A DNA stretch of 5,691 bases from Pirellulales bacterium (GTDB taxonomy: Bacteria; Planctomycetota; Planctomycetia; Pirellulales; JAICIG01), in the NCBI GenBank assembly GCA_025924495.1, contig JAICIG010000479.1, forward strand, positions 1-5,691, written 5' to 3'. The position numbers were made by a program, and so were the translations under genes. Shown in pieces: positions 1 through 5,691 of this stretch. The notes under the pieces were generated by a model, which saw nothing but the letters and a program-made list of their open reading frames with translations, made no database searches and was not told the DNA's origin. Numbering within the stretch: position 1 is the stretch's first letter; every line of letters starts with the position of its first letter.

Positions 1-204
1 CAGTTCTTGCGCGTGGCGCGGGCGGGATGGCAGGCGCTCGTCGACGACGGGTTCTTCACGGAGGCGGTCGGTTTTTTCGGCGGTCTGCTGGGCCTGGGGA
101 CAAACGCCGTCCCGGCGGTGAGCCCAGGTTCCGCAGCAGCCAATGCCGGGGTCTCTGCGAGCGAATCGACGTCGGCATCGGCGCCGTCGCCGGCTGGAGT
201 CTGA
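1..204 (+). CDS. Tail assembly chaperone, short (0-frame) product, 5' partial
   Basis: This open frame enters from the left edge and stops at TGA 202-204, leaving 67 visible residues. The first part (AGWQALVDDGFFTEAVGFF) reads like folded protein. The last 40 or so residues are rich in Ala, Ser, Pro and Gly, like a disordered tail. I infer a tail assembly chaperone, the equivalent of lambda gpG, from three things seen: it lies a short way upstream of a tape measure gene, a second frame overlaps it at -1, and a slippery heptamer plus stem-loop sit inside the overlap. Known chaperones of this kind bind the tape measure protein in the cytoplasm before tail tube polymerisation. The TTG at 7 is only a nominal start; the real one is outside the window. 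No family motif was recognised from the residues alone, so the call rests on context. It could instead be the C-terminus of another tail protein. Confidence 0.55.
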   Translation, partial: QFLRVARAGWQALVDDGFFTEAVGFFGGLLGLGTNAVPAVSPGSAAANAGVSASESTSASAPSPAGV

Positions 205-539
205 CCGAGCTGGCACGACTGCCGGCGAGCAAGGCGTTCGTTTATGCCACTGCCTGTCTGGAACGCGAAGCAGTCGAGTTGAGTCGGCAGATCGAACTGT
301 TCTTGACGCCCGCGGAAGCGTTTGGGGGACGATACGAAGTCCGCAAGCACTTGCAGCAAACGGTCCGCAGCCTGCTCGGCGGTCATGAACTTGCGGACAC
401 CGATCCGCGCGAACTCGAGGCCATCGCCGAGATCGAGCGCGAGCTGGCGGAGCAGTATCCCTGGTACGCCGATCCGGAAAGGTTGAACCGCGTCTGGCGC
501 GATCACGGCAAGCTGGGCCGGCAGATGTTTCCGGTTTAA
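27..539 (+). CDS. Tail assembly chaperone -1 frame extension (gpT-like part of the frameshift product)
   Basis: This frame ends at TAA 537-539. The given start is its only in-frame ATG, but I doubt it is used: it has no well-placed ribosome site, and the residues before about 135 are Arg/Gly-rich and look like shadow translation. No other ATG or GTG, nor a TTG, lies in frame until TTG 279. From about 159 the protein looks real (GWSLTELARLPASKAFVY, then helical, charged sequence ending in GKLGRQMFPV). The likely route in is a -1 shift at 72-78 from the frame that stops at 204, giving 26 residues from that frame plus 153 from this one within the window. By analogy with lambda gpGT, the long form would be made in small amounts, bind the tape measure protein and recruit tail tube subunits. 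The frame is also open upstream of 27, so a separate gene starting outside the window is possible. The next tail gene starts 47 bases after the stop. Confidence 0.6.
   Translation: MAGARRRRVLHGGGRFFRRSAGPGDKRRPGGEPRFRSSQCRGLCERIDVGIGAVAGWSLTELARLPASKAFVYATACLEREAVELSRQIELFLTPAEAFGGRYEVRKHLQQTVRSLLGGHELADTDPRELEAIAEIERELAEQYPWYADPERLNRVWRDHGKLGRQMFPV
72..139 (+). promoter_or_regulatory. Programmed -1 ribosomal frameshift signal (slippery heptamer plus stem-loop)
   Basis: The heptamer T TTT TTC at 72-78 is phased with the frame that stops at 204 (codons 73-75 and 76-78), which is the X XXY YYZ form needed for tandem -1 slippage by two Phe tRNAs. After a 6-base spacer a stem begins. Bases 85-90 pair with 134-139, 91-92 with 131-132 and 93-98 with 123-128, with small bulges at 129-130 and 133. 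An inner hairpin pairs 105-109 with 113-117. Spacing and stem strength match known -1 sites, and slippage places ribosomes in the frame that ends at 539. The pairing was found by eye; no folding energy was computed. Confidence 0.72.
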
Positions 540-586
540 CTGTCCTTTCATTGAAACTCCTCCCGCGCTTCGGCTGAGCTCTGCCC

Positions 587-961
587 ATGGCTGCGCCCAA
601 CATCACCATTACTCTCACGGGCGTCGGCAGCGTGATGCTTCGGGCGCCGCAGCCCGAGATCGACGCGCCGGTCAATGTGCCGGGCGTCACGAACCGCACG
701 CAGGGGGGCTCGCTGGTGCAATACCAGGTCGGTCCGCCGTACTGGGAGGCGACGATTACGATCCCCAGCATGACGAACAACGACAAAGACGCGTTGGAGA
801 GCTTTTTTCGCAACAACTGGGGCGCCTCGTTCAGCTACGGCGATGAGAACGGCAATACCTTCGCCGCGCGCTTTCTTGAATCGAGCCTGGCGCTGAAAAA
901 GAGCGCTCGCGACCAATGGAGCGTGGCGCTGCGTTTGAACTTGTCGTCGATCTTGAAATGA
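587..961 (+). CDS. Small phage tail protein (tail-tip or distal-tail type)
   Basis: This complete frame of 124 residues starts at ATG 587, the first plausible start after the preceding stop at 539, and ends at TGA 959-961. No good Shine-Dalgarno sequence precedes it. The sequence is rich in alternating hydrophobic and polar residues (NITITLTGVGSVML, YWEATITIPSM, WSVALRLNL), suggesting a beta-sandwich. The block around residues 60-95 (DKDALESFFRNNWGASFSYGDENGN) has the layout seen in small distal-tail proteins of the lambda gpM or Dit N-terminal kind: a helix ending in an aromatic pair, then Gly, an aromatic strand and a D/N-G turn. No catalytic motif or signal peptide is visible. Its place between the chaperone region and the tape measure gene supports a structural tail role. 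A tail tube or connector subunit is an alternative. The family is not firmly identified. Confidence 0.6.
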   Translation: MAAPNITITLTGVGSVMLRAPQPEIDAPVNVPGVTNRTQGGSLVQYQVGPPYWEATITIPSMTNNDKDALESFFRNNWGASFSYGDENGNTFAARFLESSLALKKSARDQWSVALRLNLSSILK

Positions 962-963
962 GC

Positions 964-980
964 AAGGCCGCTCTGGCCTT
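964..980 (+). other. GC-rich hairpin between tail gene and tape measure gene
   Basis: AAGGCC at 964-969 pairs perfectly with GGCCTT at 975-980, with a possible G-U pair (970/974) closing a 3-base loop. It starts two bases after the stop of the upstream tail gene and lies 41 bases before the tape measure start. No run of T follows, so it is not a canonical intrinsic terminator. It could be an RNA-stability or processing element at the 3' end of the upstream message, or a chance palindrome. Confidence 0.3.
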
Positions 981-1021
981 CCCCTAGCAAATCAGCCTTG
1001 GCCTGAAAGAGACTCTGTTTC

Positions 1022-4000
1022 ATGGCAACTGTCGATGTGCTCGCCGGCCGAATCTCTCTCGACACGACGGGCTTTGCCAGCGGTCTGCAAGCGGCGGCCG
1101 CCGCGGCGCAGAAATTCGCCGCGCAAATCAACCAGGCCTTACAAGGCATTGGGGGACCCAAAGCGATTGCCTTCGATGGCGTGGCCAATGGTTTGAAGGA
1201 AGCTGCCGAAGCGGCTCGCAAGTTGACCGAAAGCCTCGACAAGCCGCTCATGGGGGCAAAGAGCAAGGTCGAGGCGGTTGCGGCTGCGGCCGAGCGCGTC
1301 GGCAAAATCGCCGAAGGCACTTCGGGATTGGCCAAGTGGGCGGCCCAGATCATCGAGCATTCCAAGACTGCCGAAGGAGCGCTGGCGCGCGTGGGCGTCT
1401 CGGTCGATACGCTCGCCGAACGCTTGCGAAAAGCGGGCGAAGGTCTGGAATGGCTGAAAACCGCCGGCGACTCGGCCAAGCCGCTTTACGAAGCCTTTCA
1501 GAACATCGGCCCCGTGGCGGATCGTTTGAAAACGGTCATGAAGTCGGCCGAAACAACCGTCAAATCAGGGATGTCGCGCGTCGGCGCGGCGGCCCGAGAA
1601 GGATTCGGTTCGATCGGCAATGCCGCATCGGGCTTGACGCCCTACTTCAACCGCATCGGCTCTGCGCTGGCAAACCCGTTGGCGACGATTCGCAGCGGCA
1701 TCGAACTCATCGGCCCCGCGTTCGCTTCGCTTCGCGGCATTTTCACGACGGTTGGCGCCGCCTTGCTGAATCCAATCACGTTGATCGAAGGCGCCGTCGC
1801 GGTGCTTGGTCCGGCGTTCACGGCCTTCGGCAGCGTCGTTGGGACCGTGGCGTCGCCGGTGCTCCTGGCAATCGCCGCCATCGCCGCGGGCGCCTACCTG
1901 GTCTATCGCAATTGGGATTCCATCAAGCAGGGCATGGCCAAAGTCTGGACTTCGATTTCCAATCAGGCGCAGCAGGCATGGGAAGCGATCCAGCCGCCGA
2001 TCGAGGCGGTGTGGGATGTCGTCAAGCAATTCGGCGAGTTCCTTTGGGACACGCTTGTCGCCGCGCTGGAAAAAGTCGGCGATGCACTGCAAGAGGTGGC
2101 GACCACGATCGTTGATGCGGCCACGCCCGCCTTCGAAGCCATGTACGGCGAAGGCGGCCTGCTCAGCACGGCCGTTGAAGGCCTGTGGGAAATCTTGAAG
2201 AGCCTCTGGGAGGTCCTCGAGTCTCTGGCAAACGCGATCTGGCAAGTTCTCAAGCCTCCGTTGACCTGGTTCTGGGAGCTTTTGAAAGAACTTTTCTCGG
2301 TCAACGCCTCATTGCTTCGCACCATTTGGGATGTGGTGGCGGTCGTCCTGCGCTGGGCAGGCGTGCTCGCCGGCTCGATGGTCATCTCGCTGCAGACGAC
2401 CGTGCGCTGGGTCTTGTTCCTGGTCGAGGCGCTCATCAAGTTGGTGCGGTTAGATTTCAAGGGCATCGGCGAACGCTTTCAGGAGGTGGCGGCCGAGTCG
2501 CAGAAAGACGCCGAACGCATCAATGCATTATGGAGCGGAAAGGCCAAACAAGCCGCGGAGGAAACGGTGAACGCCGAAGCAGCCGCTGCGGAAAAGCGGC
2601 TCGAGATCGAGAACCAGCTCCAACAGAAACGATCTGACTTGGCACACCGCGCTGCGGGCACTTCAGCCGCCGCTCCCGAGCAGACGTCTGCAATCGCCGT
2701 GAATCCGTCCTCGGAATCGGCTGGTTGCGAGTGCGGCGGCCCAGCCAGCAATGATTGCCTGCAGCGTATTTGCGATGCATTGCAGCTTCAGCTCTCGGCC
2801 AACGGCGAGCTTTCCGCCTCGTCTTCGACTTCCGCTCTTGGTCAGCAGCAGACACGCGGCCCGTCGCCGGCTCGCTTCTTGCAACAGGATCGCCCGGCAG
2901 GCGCCGCCGCAGGGCAGGCTACGAGATCCCGCCGCGACACGGAATCGAATCCGGCGGGCGAACCGACGGGCGGAATCGGATCGGCGGCCATGACGCCGGA
3001 AGGGGCCAGGCAATACGCCGCAGCGCTGACGGCCCATTTCGCTAGCACGGGCCAGAACGGCAAGGGCGTGGTCGAGATGGTCCGCAGTGCGCAAGGCGAT
3101 ATCGCGTCGAGCTTGAGGCCCAATTCGCAGGGCATAGTGAATGACGCCAAAGCTAGACAGATCGTCGGCAACCTGAAAGCCGTCATGTTGCAGATGGACG
3201 GCGTATATGCCGCAAGCGCTGAAGCATGGTCGCGAGCGATGCTGGCGGCCATCAACAAAGTGAAGAACGCCCCAGGCGGCCTGAGAGAAACTTTCTCGGA
3301 AGCGATTAAGGACATGCCTGTCGAAGGGCATAAGCTGCTCAATCCGCGAGCCGCGGTCGGCGGAGTCAAGGGAGCTTATGAAGGCGACGTTCATGAAGCC
3401 GAAATGAAGGCCCAGGAGGAACGCGACAAGCGACAACAAGAACAGGACAAAGCGACCAGGTTCTCCGTCAGCCAACGTGCGAAGCAAGTGGCCGACGATC
3501 TCGGCGTCCGCCGCGACAAACGAGGCGACCCGATGCTCGACGCCCGGGGAAATCCGATCGTTGACGAACGGAAGAAGCAAGCCGACATCAAATCGATGAC
3601 TCGCGTGGGCAATCAGGATTTCAACAATGCGCAGCGCTCGCTGCGAGCCGCCATGGGCAAGCCTGCCTCTCGTGCCCAAGCGCAGGACAATCAGCAGGCG
3701 ATGGGACTCCTAAACAACCTTGCCGCGGGCTTCAATCAAATGATGCAGCGAGCGAGCCAGACGACCGGCCAGACGCAAAAGAACATGCTGGAGTCTGGGT
3801 TAAAGCTTAAAGCCGCGTTCGACGCGGTAGGGAAGGCCATTGCTGGCGGCGAACGCGATCTGACGAAACTCGGCGAAATCGTCAAGGCCGCCGCCGGAGA
3901 CATGGAGAAGCTCGATCAGGCTGAAAAAGACCGCATTGCCAAACAGAACGGTCAGCCGACCGAGCAGCAAAAGCAATTGATGCAACAGCAGCAGGACATG

Positions 4001-4906
4001 TGGCAGCAGCTCCAGCAGGGCATGACGCAGGCCGCCAGCAATGCGGCGCAGCAGCAAGGACAGGCGATGTGGGAGGGCGGCCAGGCGATGCTGGAGCAGG
4101 CGCTCGGCGGCCCCGGACAGGTGCAAGCGATGATTGACGAGGCGGCATCGAAGGGGGACTTGAAATCCGCCTACGCCTTGATTCGCCAACGCCTGGAAGA
4201 GCAGCTCAAAGTCTCCTTGAGCAACCTGCACAACCTGGCCAGCGACCCGATGGCGGGCGGCGGATTCGGGCCGGAGCACGGCGGCGTGTCGAACGACGCC
4301 TACTTCATGACTTTGGATATTCCGCTGGTGCGGCTGATCAAGTTCCTTCAGGCCCAACTGGATCACTTGCCCAAGTTGGCCAGCGGCGGCATTGTCGCCG
4401 GCCCCACGCAGGCCCTCCTTGGCGAAGCCGGCCCCGAGGCCGTGCTGCCTTTGACGAGCTTTACCAACATGCTCGGAGCCCTGCCCGTCTTTACGCAGAT
4501 TCAATCGACCATGGAGCGAGTCGGCGATTGGTTCAATGGCATCGGGCCGGGCATGGGCAATGATCCGACCCGAGCGAAGCAATATTTCGCCAGCCTGGAA
4601 CGGATCGAAAAAACGTTCGATTACGCGACCGACATGCTGTGGAACGCCCGACGCATCAATCTTGCTCCGGCCAGCCGCTCGCCTTCGTTCTTGCCGCAGG
4701 CCGGCGTCAACCGCATGACAGCCGGCGGCGCTCTGCTTGCCGAGCAATTTGCGGCGCCGGTGAACCAGACGTTCAACCTGCATTTGCCCAACATCACCTC
4801 GCCCGCCCATGCCGACGCGCTGTTGGACGCCGTCGAAGCCGCCGCCAGACGTCGCGGCAAAAACGGCCGCACCCTCGCCTCACGCGCCGTCGGCTATGCC
4901 CGATAA
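1022..4906 (+). CDS. Phage tail tape measure protein
   Basis: This complete 1294-residue protein sets tail length and occupies the tail tube lumen in siphoviruses. ATG 1022 is the start; GAAAGAGA at 1005-1012 is a weak ribosome site. The N-terminus (GRISLDTTGFASGLQAA, from residue 10) is typical of tape measure proteins and is followed by Ala-rich helices to about 200. Hydrophobic stretches lie at about 240-295 and 430-475. The YRNWDSIK motif at 295-302 opens a Trp-rich helical region, with W298, 309, 320, 331 and 342 exactly 11 residues apart. Four cysteines cluster at 569-584, then comes a low-complexity Ser/Ala/Gln linker to about 655. Charged and Gln-rich helices follow (Gln-rich 978-1013). 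SGGIVAGPTQALLGEAGPEAVLPL-type sequence at 1121-1143 is the best family marker, and the C-terminus is a short strand (TFNLHLPNI) and helix. At about 0.15 nm per residue the tail would be near 190 nm. It is open throughout, and the long reverse-strand frames inside it are shadows. Confidence 0.95.
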   Translation: MATVDVLAGRISLDTTGFASGLQAAAAAAQKFAAQINQALQGIGGPKAIAFDGVANGLKEAAEAARKLTESLDKPLMGAKSKVEAVAAAAERVGKIAEGTSGLAKWAAQIIEHSKTAEGALARVGVSVDTLAERLRKAGEGLEWLKTAGDSAKPLYEAFQNIGPVADRLKTVMKSAETTVKSGMSRVGAAAREGFGSIGNAASGLTPYFNRIGSALANPLATIRSGIELIGPAFASLRGIFTTVGAALLNPITLIEGAVAVLGPAFTAFGSVVGTVASPVLLAIAAIAAGAYLVYRNWDSIKQGMAKVWTSISNQAQQAWEAIQPPIEAVWDVVKQFGEFLWDTLVAALEKVGDALQEVATTIVDAATPAFEAMYGEGGLLSTAVEGLWEILKSLWEVLESLANAIWQVLKPPLTWFWELLKELFSVNASLLRTIWDVVAVVLRWAGVLAGSMVISLQTTVRWVLFLVEALIKLVRLDFKGIGERFQEVAAESQKDAERINALWSGKAKQAAEETVNAEAAAAEKRLEIENQLQQKRSDLAHRAAGTSAAAPEQTSAIAVNPSSESAGCECGGPASNDCLQRICDALQLQLSANGELSASSSTSALGQQQTRGPSPARFLQQDRPAGAAAGQATRSRRDTESNPAGEPTGGIGSAAMTPEGARQYAAALTAHFASTGQNGKGVVEMVRSAQGDIASSLRPNSQGIVNDAKARQIVGNLKAVMLQMDGVYAASAEAWSRAMLAAINKVKNAPGGLRETFSEAIKDMPVEGHKLLNPRAAVGGVKGAYEGDVHEAEMKAQEERDKRQQEQDKATRFSVSQRAKQVADDLGVRRDKRGDPMLDARGNPIVDERKKQADIKSMTRVGNQDFNNAQRSLRAAMGKPASRAQAQDNQQAMGLLNNLAAGFNQMMQRASQTTGQTQKNMLESGLKLKAAFDAVGKAIAGGERDLTKLGEIVKAAAGDMEKLDQAEKDRIAKQNGQPTEQQKQLMQQQQDMWQQLQQGMTQAASNAAQQQGQAMWEGGQAMLEQALGGPGQVQAMIDEAASKGDLKSAYALIRQRLEEQLKVSLSNLHNLASDPMAGGGFGPEHGGVSNDAYFMTLDIPLVRLIKFLQAQLDHLPKLASGGIVAGPTQALLGEAGPEAVLPLTSFTNMLGALPVFTQIQSTMERVGDWFNGIGPGMGNDPTRAKQYFASLERIEKTFDYATDMLWNARRINLAPASRSPSFLPQAGVNRMTAGGALLAEQFAAPVNQTFNLHLPNITSPAHADALLDAVEAAARRRGKNGRTLASRAVGYAR

Positions 4907-4915
4907 CCCCAGGAG

Positions 4916-4935
4916 GGCATACATTCCTGTCTGCC
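4916..4935. repeat. Short palindrome with ATTCCTGTCTG core
   Basis: Bases 4916-4923 and 4928-4935 form an 8-position inverted repeat with one mismatch (4920/4931) around a TTCC loop. It begins 9 bases after the tape measure stop. The core, read in reverse as CAGACAGGAAT, resembles short palindromes I recall as common between genes in planctomycete genomes and often mis-called as parts of small proteins. That association is from memory and was not searched. The purine run AGGAGGG at 4911-4917 looks like a ribosome site, but no start codon follows it. Confidence 0.4.
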
Positions 4936-4944
4936 TCGACAAGC

Positions 4945-5121
4945 TTAAACTCCTTCCAGCTTCTCGTAAGCAACTGCGAACACTGCAGGCGAGTAATACG
5001 TTTTCGGAGTTACTTGAGGAAGCTCGCTTAGAATCCCTGCTTGAACCAGTCGCTCGACATCGGCCTTGGCAGTTGGATAAGAGACATTGAGCCTGCGAGC
5101 CAGATCGGCGACGCCAAGTGT
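4945..5121 (-). pseudogene. C-terminal winged-helix fragment of a Fic-family-like protein
   Basis: Read on the minus strand, 58 sense codons run from just after a TGA (5122-5124) to a TAA (4945-4947). No ATG, GTG or TTG is available near the upstream end, so it is a truncated remnant. It is absent from simple start-to-stop ORF lists for that reason. Residues 5-31 (ADLARRLNVSYPTAKADVER, then LVQAGIL) form a clear helix-turn-helix with recognition helix and third helix. They are followed by SELPQVTPKTYYSPAVFAVAYE, which matches the pattern at the very end of Fic-domain proteins (wing with a P-K/R-T-Y/F-Y-x-P ending). No Fic catalytic motif HPFxxGNGR is present, so it cannot be an AMPylase. The preceding minus-strand frame reads NFNVAQSLKARVEH and would join it by a single-base indel near 5120. 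It lies antisense between two tail genes, which suggests inserted host or mobile DNA. The fragment assignment is by pattern recognition only. Confidence 0.6.
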
Positions 5122-5126
5122 TCAAC

Positions 5127-5304
5127 TCGCGCTTTAAGACTTTGCGCGACATTAAAATTATCGCCTCAATATTTTAACGCATGCTGGGGGCTTTAAATGC
5201 GCGGCATGAGAATAGACGCAAGTCGCTACGCATTAAGGTGTTGTGCGTTAAACCTGTAGCGACCTGAAAATCAAAACTGGTCCGGTTGGCACCGCCCCGA
5301 CCGG
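5127..5304. other. AT-richer intergenic patch with stacked inverted repeats and GCNTTAAR motifs
   Basis: Bases 5131-5280 are about 44% GC by count, well below the flanking genes. Inverted repeats seen: TCGCGC 5127-5132 with GCGCGA 5144-5149; TTTAACGCA 5173-5181 with TGCGTTAAA 5244-5252 (9 of 9); GTCGCTAC 5222-5229 with GTAGCGAC 5256-5263 (8 of 8), extended inward by AGGT/ACCT 5236-5239/5252-5255; and 5282-5289 with 5297-5304 (8 pairs, one G-U). The octamer GCNTTAAR occurs at 5131, 5190, 5230 and 5245 on the plus strand and at 5173-5180 on the minus strand. No credible gene lies here. It may be a small non-autonomous element, an operator cluster or a structured RNA. On the minus strand the last hairpin is followed by a T-rich stretch, so a terminator is possible. 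None of these is proven. Confidence 0.45.
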
Positions 5305-5352
5305 CCGCCTGTCTGCACCCCGAATTCCTCTCTCCTAACGCCCCTCGCCTGC

Positions 5353-5691
5353 ATGCGCTCCTTCACCAGCAATTTCACCACGGCCGCGGCGAGTAAGACT
5401 GCCAGGCCGTACCAGGTGCTGCAGGTCGACTGGGGCGGAGGGATCGGCACGAAGTACTACCTGGACCGTACGAGTAATTCCTTCACGGTGACGGACGCCT
5501 ACCGCGTGCCGGCCGGAAACCTGGGCAGTGCGCTCGTCGTGCAGTGGCCATCGATCGGCATCTCGCTCAAGGAGGAGCAGGTCGGCGCCACCGATCAATG
5601 CAGCGTGGTGCTCGACGATTATCAGGGCGAGATCACCGCGATCTTGAACGGCGCCGAGCAACAGCGCGTGCTGGTTACCGTTTGGCGGATG
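5353..5691 (+). CDS. Putative tail tip / baseplate hub protein, 3' partial
   Basis: A frame opens at ATG 5353 and runs without a stop to the right edge, giving 113 visible residues. It is the only start available, since the frame is closed by TAG at 5257-5259 and no other start codon lies between. No Shine-Dalgarno sequence is visible in the pyrimidine-rich leader. The protein begins MRSFTSNFTTAAASKTARPY and then becomes strand-rich: QVLQVDWGGG, KYYLDRTSNSFTVTDAYRVP, WPSIGISLKEE, and DQCSVVLDDYQGEITAIL. The order of short strands, a described substrate-like D-x-T turn and a 'VVLDDxxGEI' segment is reminiscent of N-terminal domains of phage hub or baseplate proteins that follow the tape measure gene. 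Codon choice (mostly G or C in third position) supports coding. Its position downstream of the tape measure gene fits the usual order from tape measure to distal tail to hub. The exact family is not identified. Confidence 0.6.
   Translation, partial: MRSFTSNFTTAAASKTARPYQVLQVDWGGGIGTKYYLDRTSNSFTVTDAYRVPAGNLGSALVVQWPSIGISLKEEQVGATDQCSVVLDDYQGEITAILNGAEQQRVLVTVWRM

Noticed and set aside
835..1479. 214-residue minus-strand open frame
   Set aside because: It spans the end of one tail gene and the start of another; Ala/Ser-rich shadow of the Ala-rich N-terminus of the tape measure protein.
2663..3679. 338-residue minus-strand open frame
   Set aside because: It lies wholly inside the tape measure gene; the product is Arg/His/Leu-rich low-quality sequence with no recognisable domain, as expected of a shadow frame in GC-rich DNA.
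3800..4810. 336-residue minus-strand open frame
   Set aside because: It is opposite the conserved C-terminal half of the tape measure protein; its Leu/His/Arg runs mirror the Gln-rich plus-strand codons.
4911..4917. AGGAGGG as a ribosome binding site for a downstream gene
   Set aside because: No ATG, GTG or TTG with a credible reading frame follows within a suitable distance.
4639..5090. Plus-strand ORFs running past the tape measure stop
   Set aside because: They are out of frame with the tape measure gene, and their later parts translate the palindrome and the antisense of the winged-helix fragment.
4880..5152. 90-residue minus-strand ORF starting at ATG 5150-5152
   Set aside because: It is in a different frame from the winged-helix fragment and overlaps the tape measure end; its Ser/Arg-rich product has no recognisable features. 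The overlapping frame 4945-5121 gives the real domain signature.
5142..5176. Possible sigma-70 style promoter in the AT-rich patch
   Set aside because: TAAAAT- and GATAAT-like boxes exist on both strands, but no -35 box at proper spacing is convincing, and AT-rich sequence gives such matches easily.
5335..5661. 108-residue minus-strand open frame
   Set aside because: It is the complement of the plus-strand tail gene starting at 5353, whose strand-rich protein is much more credible.
1..5691. CRISPR array, tRNA or rRNA gene
   Set aside because: No regularly spaced direct repeats, cloverleaf sequence or conserved rRNA segment was seen on either strand.

Overview
The window looks like part of the tail-morphogenesis cluster of a long-tailed (siphovirus-type) phage or prophage. 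The DNA is GC-rich, by eye roughly 60% in the genes. The main genes are read left to right and several lack a clear Shine-Dalgarno sequence. That fits a planctomycete-like host, as does a short palindrome of a type I associate with planctomycete intergenic DNA. The host assignment is inference; no ribosomal or core gene is present to fix it.

Layout, left to right. Positions 1-539 hold two overlapping open frames offset by -1. They are joined by a textbook slippery heptamer (T TTT TTC, 72-78) and, six bases later, a long stem-loop (85-139). This is the architecture of the tail assembly chaperone pair (lambda gpG/gpGT type) found upstream of tape measure genes. Positions 587-961 encode a 124-residue tail protein resembling small tail-tip or distal-tail proteins. 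Positions 1022-4906 encode a complete 1294-residue tape measure protein with the diagnostic C-terminal GEAGPEAVLPL motif, hydrophobic segments, an 11-residue tryptophan ladder and an unexpected four-cysteine cluster. Positions 4907-5352 hold no phage gene. This stretch contains a small palindrome, an antisense fragment coding for the C-terminal winged-helix domain typical of Fic-family proteins, and an AT-richer patch with several inverted repeats and five copies of GCNTTAAR. From 5353 to the right edge is the start of another tail gene, probably of the tail tip or baseplate hub.

The genes would work together as follows. The chaperone short and long forms coat and fold the tape measure protein and recruit tail tube subunits. 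The tape measure sets tail length. The small tail protein and the 5353 product probably belong to the tail tip. The 446-base interruption between the tape measure and the next tail gene suggests an integrated prophage that has acquired host DNA. I see no defence or other new enzymatic system. The best-supported unusual signal is the programmed frameshift site.
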